The notes beneath the pieces were generated by a model that worked only from the letters and a program-made list of their open reading frames with translations, made no database searches and was not told the DNA's origin. Below are positions 1 through 6,614 of a DNA stretch of 10,704 nucleotides, piece after piece. Numbering within the stretch: position 1 is the first letter of the stretch; each line of letters begins with the position of its first letter. A program made the translations under genes and the position numbers. The stretch comes from an uncultured Carnobacterium sp. (GTDB lineage: Bacteria > Bacillota > Bacilli > Lactobacillales > Aerococcaceae): contig CALALK010000008.1 of NCBI GenBank assembly GCA_937923125.1, forward strand, positions 1 to 10,704, written 5' to 3'.

Positions 1-1121
1 TTGAGATAATCTACTCGATTTGCATTTTTATCTTTTAGAAATTGATCCAATTCAAGATAATTAATATACCCAAAATTAACAATCATTGATTGAATAGGAA
101 TATCGATATTATAAAACCCAGCAACTTCAGTATCGCCATTTTTTCTATTTTTAAGAGCATTTTTAATAATGACGCTATAAAAGTCTGGAGGATTTTTTGG
201 ATAAATGCTTAAACCGTATTTTTCTACTAGTTTGAACCCTGCCGCATTATTCACTTTATCGATTAGTTCTGTATCAATTTTTCGTTTTCTAATTAAGTCT
301 TTATAGAGAAATAGTACGAATTGGAATTCTTGCTTTTTCACCTGTTCAAATAACTCTTTTTCCTCAACAGTGTCCAGATACTTACTAATCTCCTGTGCGA
401 GTTGATCATCCAACTGTGTTACGTGAGTCCCGTTGCGAACTTCAACGACATCAATTAACTCCCAGAAATAAGTGCCATCAGATAACCTCTCATCATAATG
501 TAAAGTTGTACGAGAACCAACATAAGGTTCAATTACATGATTTTTTTCTCGAACCTCTACTTTTCCGGTAAATCCGAAATCTTTAAACTCCTGTACATAT
601 TGTTTGTTTGCATCGAAGACAGACGCTTTACTATTCGTGAAAAGTAAGAAGTTACACAGTAAGACCACGCAAGCCCCAAAAACTAAACTGAAAATGGATG
701 ATGTCTTTTCTTGTTGCTCTACTACTCTTTTTTGAATAACACCGATAATGAAAATTACCGAATAGAGGATGCATGTTGCAACTAAAAGTGGATAATGTTC
801 CACATAATTAATAGGCCACCAATTTCCATAAGCTAAATTCGTCAGTTGCAAACAGAAGCCAATACAAGCTGCAATGAGTTGAATCATACTGGTTAATTGA
901 ATCGTTTTGTTCTTTTGGTAAGTATCTCTGATTTTTACTATATCTCTAAAAATAAAAATATTCCCTAACACAATGATTGCCAAAGATAAAAAGAAGACTG
1001 GCCAGACGATAAAGAATGCGTATCCTGCAGAATAATCCAACAGAAAATAGATAACATTGTATAATAAATATCCTAATAAGACTAAACTAAGTCGAAAATA
1101 GCTAATTTTATATTCTTTCAT
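1..1121 (-). CDS. Unrecognised five-helix membrane protein with large extracytoplasmic C-terminal domain (3' end missing)
   Basis: An uninterrupted minus-strand frame starts at an ATG at 1121 and stays open to the left edge, giving 373 codons without a stop; the C-terminus lies outside the window. A GGGGGA ribosome binding site sits about 6 bases before the ATG, with a promoter just upstream. Hydrophobic segments are seen at roughly residues 11-29, 34-58, 74-94, 110-130 and 143-163. The loops between helices 2-3 (RDIVKIRDTYQKNK) and 4-5 (QKRVVEQQEK) are basic or charged, so by the positive-inside rule the N-terminus is cytoplasmic and the remaining 210 or more residues lie outside the membrane. 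That part is polar and rich in K, E and D, with no cysteine cluster, repeat or catalytic motif I recognise. I cannot assign a family. The neighbour plsC is divergent, so operon context gives no hint. The reading frame is secure; the function is unknown. Confidence 0.85.
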   Translation of the reverse strand, partial: MKEYKISYFRLSLVLLGYLLYNVIYFLLDYSAGYAFFIVWPVFFLSLAIIVLGNIFIFRDIVKIRDTYQKNKTIQLTSMIQLIAACIGFCLQLTNLAYGNWWPINYVEHYPLLVATCILYSVIFIIGVIQKRVVEQQEKTSSIFSLVFGACVVLLCNFLLFTNSKASVFDANKQYVQEFKDFGFTGKVEVREKNHVIEPYVGSRTTLHYDERLSDGTYFWELIDVVEVRNGTHVTQLDDQLAQEISKYLDTVEEKELFEQVKKQEFQFVLFLYKDLIRKRKIDTELIDKVNNAAGFKLVEKYGLSIYPKNPPDFYSVIIKNALKNRKNGDTEVAGFYNIDIPIQSMIVNFGYINYLELDQFLKDKNANRVDYL

Positions 1122-1150
1122 AGGAAATCCCCCGTAAAATTGTTAACTTT

Positions 1151-1159
1151 ATTATACCA
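1151..1159 (-). promoter_or_regulatory. Extended -10 promoter of the left-edge membrane protein gene
   Basis: Read on the minus strand this is TGGTATAAT, a perfect TATAAT with the TGn extension. It lies about 30 bases before the ATG at 1121, giving a short leader of some 20 bases. No good -35 box is found at 17 bases, which fits an extended -10 promoter. Confidence 0.6.
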
Positions 1160-1201
1160 TACCTCAGCTAAAAATCGCGGGCTTACCTAAGTGTTTTGAA
1201 C

Positions 1202-1230
1202 TTGCAAAAACAGCTAAATTCACGCATACT
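1202..1230 (+). promoter_or_regulatory. Weak candidate promoter of plsC
   Basis: TTGCAA at 1202-1207 and CATACT at 1225-1230 are separated by 17 bases, each matching the sigma-A consensus at four of six positions. An alternative -10, TACAAT at 1230-1235, has no well-spaced -35. The site lies about 30 bases before the plsC start, in the 139-base divergent gap 1122-1260. Confidence 0.3.
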
Positions 1231-1260
1231 ACAATTACAGATGAAATAAAGGAGAATGTT

Positions 1261-1884
1261 ATGATATACAAAATCACTATTTGGATAGTTCGCGGACTAC
1301 TGGTTCTATTAAATGGATTTGGTGATTACCAAGGTCGAGAAAAAGTACCTAAAGACACAGGGTATGTGCTTGTAGCCCCTCACCGTTCATGGTTAGATCC
1401 TGTGATGATGGCGATTGCTGTTTATCCTCAACCGCTTGTCTTAATGGCAAAACAAGAATTATTCAAACCAAAACCATTCGCTTGGTTTATTAAAAAACTT
1501 GGTGCTTTCCCGGTAAATCGTGAAAAACCAGGCCCAAGCGCAATTAAATATCCAGTACAACAAATTAAAGAAAACAAAAAAGCCCTTGTTATCTTCCCAA
1601 CTGGAACACGATACTCAAACGAGATGAAAGGTGGCGCAGTCATGATTGCTCGTCTAGCAAAAGCCCCTATCGTTCCAATGGTGTATCAAGGACCGTTAAC
1701 ATTCAAGGATATTATTAAACGTAAAAAAATGCATGTAAGAATTGGCGACCCAATCTATATTGCAGACCAAAAACTAACAAAAGAAGAAATCGCAAATTAC
1801 GATCAAGTACTGATTCAAAAATTCGATGAACTCGATAAAGAAATTGATCCAAATTATGTATATGAATTACCTGTAAAAAAATAA
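1261..1884 (+). CDS. plsC: 1-acyl-sn-glycerol-3-phosphate acyltransferase (PlsC/LPLAT family)
   Basis: This 207-residue protein belongs to the lysophospholipid acyltransferase family, which transfers an acyl chain to the sn-2 position of lysophosphatidic acid to make phosphatidic acid at the cytoplasmic membrane face. Visible motifs in order are a hydrophobic N-terminus (about 5-20), the catalytic HX4D motif as HRSWLD at 41-46, GAFPVNRE at 81-88 (motif II), FPTGTR at 112-117 (motif III) and IVPMVYQG at about 137-144 (motif IV). Length is normal for a short bacterial PlsC. The odd point is motif III, where the usual glutamate of FPEGTR is threonine 114; some Gram-positive members also vary here, so activity is still likely. 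The start is supported by AAAGGAG at 1248-1254, six bases before the ATG. It is monocistronic, divergent from the unknown membrane protein and convergent with yneF. The exact acyl acceptor is inferred from the family. Confidence 0.9.
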   Translation: MIYKITIWIVRGLLVLLNGFGDYQGREKVPKDTGYVLVAPHRSWLDPVMMAIAVYPQPLVLMAKQELFKPKPFAWFIKKLGAFPVNREKPGPSAIKYPVQQIKENKKALVIFPTGTRYSNEMKGGAVMIARLAKAPIVPMVYQGPLTFKDIIKRKKMHVRIGDPIYIADQKLTKEEIANYDQVLIQKFDELDKEIDPNYVYELPVKK

Positions 1885-1908
1885 CGTTATACCGTATACG
1901 GTATAACG
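1885..1908. repeat. Perfect 24-bp palindrome directly after the plsC stop codon
   Basis: The half-site CGTTATACCGTA is followed at once by its exact reverse complement, starting on the base after the plsC TAA. As RNA it would form a 10-bp stem with a TATA loop. In the minus direction it is followed by TTATTTTTTT, so it can act as a second, tandem terminator for transcripts coming from yneF. In the plus direction an A run follows, so it is not a terminator for plsC by itself. A protein-binding dimer site is a second possibility, but there is no evidence for a regulator. Confidence 0.8.
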
Positions 1909-1909
1909 A

Positions 1910-1941
1910 AAAAAACCATCGGAAGTTTCCGATGGTTTTTT
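1910..1941. terminator. Bidirectional Rho-independent terminator between plsC and yneF
   Basis: The arms CCATCGGAA (1916-1924) and TTCCGATGG (1927-1935) are perfect complements, with an A run before and a T run after, so the structure ends transcription in both directions. It lies between the convergent genes plsC (26 bases away) and yneF (3 bases away). Confidence 0.92.
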
Positions 1942-1944
1942 ACT

Positions 1945-2178
1945 TTACTTTTTAGCTCTTTTTTTAGCTTGTGCTTTCATTGAAGCAGCAATTTGACGAA
2001 CTTTTTGTTCAGATGGTTTTTGACCCATTTGAGTCATCATACTACGAATCATATCTTCATCAAATGGTGGGTTTTCTACAAAGTAGTTCATCATTGTACG
2101 ACGTGCGATAAAGAAACCACCGATCGCACCTGCGATTGCAGCAAGAATCACGATTAAAATCCATGCTCCTGTTGACAT
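1945..2178 (-). CDS. yneF: YneF family (UPF0154) small membrane protein
   Basis: This 77-residue protein has one N-terminal membrane helix at about residues 5-25 (AWILIVILAAIAGAIGGFF), followed by the basic IARR stop-transfer and a soluble cytoplasmic tail. The tail carries ENPPFDEDMIRSMMTQMGQKPSEQK, abridged here to its landmarks NPPFDEDMIR and MGQKPSE, which are the hallmark of the UPF0154/YneF family common in Firmicutes. The tail ends in a strongly basic stretch (KAQAKKRAKK). Length is typical of the family, and no biochemical function is established for it. The start is supported by a GGGAG ribosome binding site about 10 bases before the ATG. It seems to be transcribed alone, with its own candidate promoter and an immediate terminator. 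Family assignment is confident; the role is unknown. Confidence 0.92.
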   Translation of the reverse strand: MSTGAWILIVILAAIAGAIGGFFIARRTMMNYFVENPPFDEDMIRSMMTQMGQKPSEQKVRQIAASMKAQAKKRAKK

Positions 2179-2215
2179 TTGGCTTTCTCTCCCTTCAATA
2201 TGTGTATCCTTATCT

Positions 2216-2244
2216 ATTGTACTAGATTATGAGGAAAATGAAAA
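2216..2244 (-). promoter_or_regulatory. Candidate sigma-A promoter of yneF
   Basis: On the minus strand TTTTCA (2239-2244) and TACAAT (2216-2221) are spaced by exactly 17 bases, about 38 bases before the yneF ATG. The -10 matches five of six, the -35 four of six positions. Confidence 0.5.
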
Positions 2245-2300
2245 GCCTTGCGGTAAAGTTTTCATTTGTTAATTTTGCAAAGCAATTACACACCGGAAAA

Positions 2301-3188
2301 TTATTTTACTAAGCTTTTTGCCAAAACATAGTTTCCTAAAGTAGCAGACCCGTTATTCTCAACGGCTGGAGTAACAATAAAGTCTTTTACTGGTGGTGTT
2401 GGTACATATCCGTTTAGTAATTCCTCAAACATACGATGAACGCGTTCCACCATATGGTTTTGAGCCATTACTCCCCCACCAAATACGATTTTTTCAGGAC
2501 GGAAAGTTAGTGTTGCTTGGATAGCAGCTTGAGCGATATAACTTGCCTGAACATCCCACACATCACTAGTAATATCAATATGTTCTCCACGGACTCCAGT
2601 ACGTGCTTCTAAACTTGGACCAGCAGCAAGACCTTCAAGACAACCTTTATGGAAAGGACAAACACCATCGAAGTTATTAGCAACATCGATTGGATGCTTA
2701 CAAACATAAACATGTCCCATTTCAGGATGACTAGTGCCTCCAATAAATTCACCACGTTGAATCACACCCGCACCAATTCCAGTACCGATTGTGTAATACA
2801 CTAGTGTTTCGATGTTTTCTCCACGATTGTTACGAGCATAGACTTCTCCATACGCAGAACTGTTTACATCCGTTGTAAAGTACATTGGCACATCTAGTCT
2901 TTTCTTTAATGTTCCAACCACATCCACATTTGACCAATTTGGTTTTGGCGTTGTTGTGATATATCCGTAAGTCTTAGATTTTGGGTCTACATCAATTGGT
3001 CCAAATGACCCGATTCCAATTGCTTTTAGATTTTTGAATTTAGCAAAAAAATCTGCAGTCTTTTTTAATGTCTCTTTTGGAGTGGTTGTCGGAAATTGAA
3101 GTTCCTCAACTGTGTTAAATTCTTCATCAGCTACGGCACAAATAAACTTTGTACCACCAGCTTCTAAGCTTCCATATAAGTTTGTCAT
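2301..3188 (-). CDS. ROK family sugar kinase, probable fructokinase (ScrK/GmuE type)
   Basis: This 295-residue ROK (repressor, ORF, kinase) family enzyme most likely phosphorylates fructose with ATP to fructose 6-phosphate in the cytoplasm. The N-terminal phosphate-binding motif is EAGGTKF at 9-15. The catalytic aspartate is D107 in TTDVNSSA, and the GTGIGAGV loop lies at 135-142. The ROK zinc site is seen as H159 (EMGH) with C177, H180 and C183 in CPFHKGCLEGL, the pattern of the Bacillus YdhR/GmuE and streptococcal ScrK subfamily. There is no N-terminal helix-turn-helix, so it is a kinase rather than a ROK repressor. Length is normal. GAGGAG lies 10 bases before the ATG. No sugar transporter or hydrolase is adjacent, so the substrate cannot be fixed from context; mannose or glucose are alternatives. 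Confidence 0.9.
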   Translation of the reverse strand: MTNLYGSLEAGGTKFICAVADEEFNTVEELQFPTTTPKETLKKTADFFAKFKNLKAIGIGSFGPIDVDPKSKTYGYITTTPKPNWSNVDVVGTLKKRLDVPMYFTTDVNSSAYGEVYARNNRGENIETLVYYTIGTGIGAGVIQRGEFIGGTSHPEMGHVYVCKHPIDVANNFDGVCPFHKGCLEGLAAGPSLEARTGVRGEHIDITSDVWDVQASYIAQAAIQATLTFRPEKIVFGGGVMAQNHMVERVHRMFEELLNGYVPTPPVKDFIVTPAVENNGSATLGNYVLAKSLVK

Positions 3189-3221
3189 AAGGCTTTAGCT
3201 CCTCAGTTGTTATTTTATATT

Positions 3222-3230
3222 ATTGTATCA
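3222..3230 (-). promoter_or_regulatory. Extended -10 promoter of the ROK kinase gene
   Basis: The minus strand reads TGATACAAT, a five-of-six -10 box with a TGn extension, about 34 bases before the ATG and downstream of the terminator that closes the MATE gene. No clear -35 box is present. Confidence 0.5.
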
Positions 3231-3240
3231 TATTTCACTC

Positions 3241-3286
3241 TAAAAAAAGAAGACGAACCCTAAAATAGAAAGGTTCGTCATTTTTT
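3241..3286 (-). terminator. Rho-independent terminator after the MATE gene
   Basis: GACGAACC (3252-3259) pairs perfectly with GGTTCGTC (3272-3279) around a 12-base loop. On the minus strand the stem is followed by TTCTTTTTTTA. It lies 14 bases past the MATE stop codon and before the kinase promoter. A T6 run also follows on the plus strand, but no plus-strand gene needs it. Confidence 0.85.
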
Positions 3287-3299
3287 AATCATCAGAAGG

Positions 3300-4655
3300 C
3301 TATGCTTCAACTAAACGATGAATCCATTTTCCAGAAAAGACTCGTTTTAAGCCAATAACAGCTTTACACAATTCTTCTGAACCTGCACAGATAACAACGA
3401 GTTGAACCGGGAAATGCCATACCGCAGCCGCTAAAAGAGCAAGTGGAACTCCAATAAGCCATACACAAGCCATTTCAAGTTTCATTCCGTACTGTGTATC
3501 CCCGCCACCGCGAAGGATTCCAACTAATATGATGGAATTCAATGTTTTAAATACGAAAATAAAACCCATAATTTGAAGCAATTGTATACCAAGTTCAAAT
3601 ACTTCTGGACTTAAATGCGCAAACATCAATAAAGTCCATTGTGGTGTTAAACTTTGAATGGCTCCAATCACAACTCCGATAACAAGAGAAATGATTAAGA
3701 ATCGTTTGGCTTCGCTTTGAGCTTTCTCTAATTCATTACGTCCTACTCTATTCCCTAGCATGATACTACAACTACTTCCGACACCACGCACTAAAATGAA
3801 TGATAAATTTTGAACCGCAACGGCAACTTGAATTGCCGCTGTAGCTTGTGTCCCAACCATCGCATAAGCTGCACTATAGAAGACTTGTCCTAATGCCCAA
3901 AATGTTTCATTGACAATTACTGGGAAAGTAGTCACCCAAAAACTCATCCAAAAACCTTTTGAGATTTTTTGCCAATAACGTCCAATTGGTAAATGAATTG
4001 GTCCACTATAAAAACTAACTACACTAAATAGAACTCCTACTTCAATCATACGAGCGATTAATGTAGCGACGGCTGCTCCGACAACGCCAAGCGCTGGCGC
4101 CCCAAATTTACCGAAAATAAATACATAGTTAAAAAATGCATTGGTAATAAAGCTACAAATGGTAGCAACTAAAGGTACTTTAGGACTACCCGTTGTACGA
4201 AGCGCGTTCGTCATCGCAAAACTCCATGCTGTAAATACATAACTTAAAGCAGCCACACGTAAGTAATCTCCACCGGCTTGAATCACCAGTGGATCTTTTG
4301 TAAAAATATACAATATTTCATAAGGGAATAATACGCCAAGAAGCATGAACACAACACTTACAGCTGTCGAAAGTACTAAGCTCATCTGATTCACAGCTTG
4401 TACTTTTTTTGCATCTCGTACTCCCCAATATTGCGAAAATAGTACTGCTGACCCTGTATGAATCCCAAAGCAAATTAACGTAAATAAGAAAAACACTTGA
4501 TTCGCAAGCCCCACACCCGCAATACTCGCATCACCAAGAGATGAAATCATGATTGTATCCAATGTATTCAAAAACGACGTTAATAAACTTTGAAGTGAAA
4601 CAGGAATCGCAATGGCAAGCATTTGTCGATAAAAATGTTGACGTTCTTTTTCCAT
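3300..4655 (-). CDS. MATE family multidrug/metabolite efflux transporter
   Basis: This 451-residue integral membrane protein has the length and about twelve hydrophobic helices of the MATE (multidrug and toxic compound extrusion) family, which exports cationic or other organic compounds in exchange for H+ or Na+. Two related halves are visible: the first begins IAIPVSLQSLLTSFLNTLDT and continues into ISSLGDASIAGVGLANQ, and the second begins FPVIVNETFWALGQVFYSA, with TQATAAIQVA at the equivalent place. There are two adjacent ATG codons, at 4658 and 4655. The AGGAG at 4663-4667 is 4 bases from the first and 7 from the second, so 4655 is preferred. No regulator is adjacent and the substrate cannot be told. 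A terminator-like hairpin lies only about 20 bases upstream, with no obvious promoter in between, which suggests expression by read-through from lepA. Confidence 0.92.
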   Translation of the reverse strand: MEKERQHFYRQMLAIAIPVSLQSLLTSFLNTLDTIMISSLGDASIAGVGLANQVFFLFTLICFGIHTGSAVLFSQYWGVRDAKKVQAVNQMSLVLSTAVSVVFMLLGVLFPYEILYIFTKDPLVIQAGGDYLRVAALSYVFTAWSFAMTNALRTTGSPKVPLVATICSFITNAFFNYVFIFGKFGAPALGVVGAAVATLIARMIEVGVLFSVVSFYSGPIHLPIGRYWQKISKGFWMSFWVTTFPVIVNETFWALGQVFYSAAYAMVGTQATAAIQVAVAVQNLSFILVRGVGSSCSIMLGNRVGRNELEKAQSEAKRFLIISLVIGVVIGAIQSLTPQWTLLMFAHLSPEVFELGIQLLQIMGFIFVFKTLNSIILVGILRGGGDTQYGMKLEMACVWLIGVPLALLAAAVWHFPVQLVVICAGSEELCKAVIGLKRVFSGKWIHRLVEA

Positions 4656-4679
4656 CATTAATCTCCTTTCAAATTCAAA

Positions 4680-4708
4680 GTAAAAAGGCGCACCAGACGC
4701 CTTTTTAC
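4680..4708 (-). terminator. Terminator after lepA, possible attenuator before the MATE gene
   Basis: GTAAAAAGGCG (4680-4690) and CGCCTTTTTAC (4698-4708) form an 11-bp perfect stem with a 7-base loop. On the minus strand the last arm contains a T5 run followed by TTTG. It starts 6 bases after the lepA stop and ends 10 bases before the MATE ribosome binding site. Confidence 0.8.
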
Positions 4709-4714
4709 TAGTTA

Positions 4715-6544
4715 TTATTTTTCTTCTTCGTTTAGGTTTAGAACAGACATGAAGGCTTCTTGTGGAACTTCAACAGAACCCACTTGCTTCATACGTTTCT
4801 TCCCTTCTTTTTGTTTCTCTAACAGTTTACGTTTACGAGAAATATCCCCACCATAACATTTTGCCAATACGTTTTTACGCAATGCTTTAATGTTTGTACG
4901 AGATAAAATCTTATTCCCAATCGCAGCTTGAATTGGAACTTCAAATTGTTGACGTGGAATAAGTTTTCTAAGTTTCTCAGTAATCGCCTTACCACGATTA
5001 TAAGCAAATTCCTTATGCACAATAATACTTAAGGCATCGACAACTTCACCGTTTAACATGATATCCATCTTCACAAGGTTACTTGCACGATATCCGATTA
5101 AATCGTAATCAAGAGATGCATACCCTTTTGTACTTGATTTTAACGAGTCAAAGAAATCGAAGATGATTTCTGAAAGTGGCATTTCGTAAATTACGTTAAC
5201 ACGATACTCATCTAAGTAATCCATTGTGACAAAAGTTCCGCGTTTACGTTGGCAAATATCCATAACGCTACCTACGTATTCATTTGGCACCATGATTGAA
5301 GCTTTTACATATGGCTCTTCAATAGATTGTACGCTTGATTGGTCCGGCATTTCTGCAGGGTTTGATACTACCACTTCTGTACCATCCGTCTTTTGTACAT
5401 GATAAATTACAGACGGAGCTGTTGTGATTAAGTCTAAGTCAAATTCACGCTCTAGGCGTTCTTGAATAACGTCCATATGGAGTAATCCTAAGAATCCACA
5501 ACGGAATCCAAATCCAAGTGCTTGTGATGTTTCTGCTTCGAATTGAAGCGCAGCATCGTTTAATTGTAATTTCTCTAATGCATCACGTAAGTCATTATAT
5601 TTTGATGAATCGATTGGATATAACCCACAGTATACCATTGGGTTCATTTTACGATATCCATCTAATGGTTCACTAGCTGGATTATTCGCTAAAGTAACGG
5701 TATCCCCTACGCGCGTATCTTGAATTGTTTTGATAGAAGCGGTGATGTAACCAACATCTCCAACCATTAAGTAATCACGACTAATTGGTTTTGGTGAGAA
5801 AATACCAACATCCACAACATCGAAAGTCTTCCCATTACTCATTAATTGAATCTTATCACCAGGTTTTACAATCCCGTTTTGAATACGGACGTTTAATACA
5901 ACCCCACGATACGCATCATAGACTGAGTCGAAAATCAACGCTTGTAAAGGTGCTTCTAAGTCCCCAGTTGGTGCAGGAACCTTTTCAACAATTTGTTCTA
6001 AGATTTCTGGAATTCCAATACCGACTTTTGCACTAGCAAGAACCGCTTCACTCGCATCAATACCAATTACATCTTCGATTTCTGTACGAACACGTTCAGG
6101 GTCCGCCGCTGGAAGGTCAATTTTATTGATGACTGGTAAGATTTCTAAGTCGTTGTCAATCGCTAAATAAACGTTAGCTAATGTTTGTGCTTCAATCCCT
6201 TGAGCAGCATCTACTACAAGAATCGCTCCTTCGCAGGCGGCTAAGCTTCGTGATACTTCATAAGAAAAGTCCACGTGCCCTGGAGTGTCGATTAAGTGGA
6301 AAATATATTCCGTACCGTCTTTAGCATCATACGTTAATTCAACGGCATTTAATTTAATGGTAATCCCACGTTCTCTTTCAAGATCCATTGAGTCTAATAA
6401 TTGGTCTTGCATTTCACGGTCAGCAACGGTATCTGTCGCTTGTAAAATACGGTCGGCCAAAGTAGATTTCCCATGGTCGATATGCGCAATAATCGAGAAG
6501 TTTCGAATGCGCTTCTGTCTTTCTTTCATTTCTTCTAAATTCAT
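4715..6544 (-). CDS. lepA: Elongation factor 4 (LepA), translational GTPase
   Basis: LepA is a ribosome-associated GTPase related to EF-G, thought to act on stalled or mistranslocated ribosomes and on 30S biogenesis. In this 609-residue protein the G domain shows the P-loop AHIDHGKST (20-28), RERGITIK (57-64), DTPGH (86-90, with the catalytic histidine 90) and NKID (140-143). The LepA-specific C-terminal domain ends with the conserved basic stretch around [16 protein letters not shown]. Length is normal and there is no break. The frame extends upstream to a TTG at 6559, but that codon overlaps the AAGGAG ribosome binding site, which is 7 bases before the ATG at 6544, so the ATG is chosen. The gene follows mgtE by 52 bases on the same strand and has its own candidate promoter. 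In many Lactobacillales lepA lies next to dnaJ; here mgtE and a cupin gene intervene. Confidence 0.98.
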   Translation of the reverse strand: MNLEEMKERQKRIRNFSIIAHIDHGKSTLADRILQATDTVADREMQDQLLDSMDLERERGITIKLNAVELTYDAKDGTEYIFHLIDTPGHVDFSYEVSRSLAACEGAILVVDAAQGIEAQTLANVYLAIDNDLEILPVINKIDLPAADPERVRTEIEDVIGIDASEAVLASAKVGIGIPEILEQIVEKVPAPTGDLEAPLQALIFDSVYDAYRGVVLNVRIQNGIVKPGDKIQLMSNGKTFDVVDVGIFSPKPISRDYLMVGDVGYITASIKTIQDTRVGDTVTLANNPASEPLDGYRKMNPMVYCGLYPIDSSKYNDLRDALEKLQLNDAALQFEAETSQALGFGFRCGFLGLLHMDVIQERLEREFDLDLITTAPSVIYHVQKTDGTEVVVSNPAEMPDQSSVQSIEEPYVKASIMVPNEYVGSVMDICQRKRGTFVTMDYLDEYRVNVIYEMPLSEIIFDFFDSLKSSTKGYASLDYDLIGYRASNLVKMDIMLNGEVVDALSIIVHKEFAYNRGKAITEKLRKLIPRQQFEVPIQAAIGNKILSRTNIKALRKNVLAKCYGGDISRKRKLLEKQKEGKKRMKQVGSVEVPQEAFMSVLNLNEEEK

Positions 6545-6585
6545 GAATAACTCCTTCAATACACTACTACGTTAAAATTCAAATC

Positions 6586-6614
6586 ATTTTATCAAATTAC
6601 ATTAATAACGGCAA
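6586..6614 (-). promoter_or_regulatory. Candidate promoter of lepA, overlapping the end of mgtE
   Basis: On the minus strand TTGCCG (6609-6614) and TAAAAT (6586-6591) are spaced by 17 bases, and the -10 is preceded by TGA, an extended -10. It is about 42 bases before the lepA ATG. The -35 lies within the last codons of mgtE. No terminator is seen in the 52-base gap, so read-through from mgtE is also possible. Confidence 0.5.

Noticed and set aside
1165..1220. Direct repeat CAGCTAAA (1165-1172 and 1211-1218) in the gap between the left-edge gene and plsC
   Set aside because: Only eight identical bases, 46 bases apart, with no further similarity; expected by chance in AT-rich intergenic DNA.
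2240..2263. Imperfect hairpin after the ROK kinase gene as its terminator
   Set aside because: GAAAA/TTTTC arms pair, but the stem has a bulge, a wobble and only a short T run (ATTTTCC), and it overlaps the yneF -35 box. It may be a weak terminator, but the evidence is too thin to list it.
5785..6575. Plus-strand open frames opposite lepA (5785-6036 and 6285-6575)
   Set aside because: They lie fully antisense to conserved LepA sequence and have no recognisable protein features.
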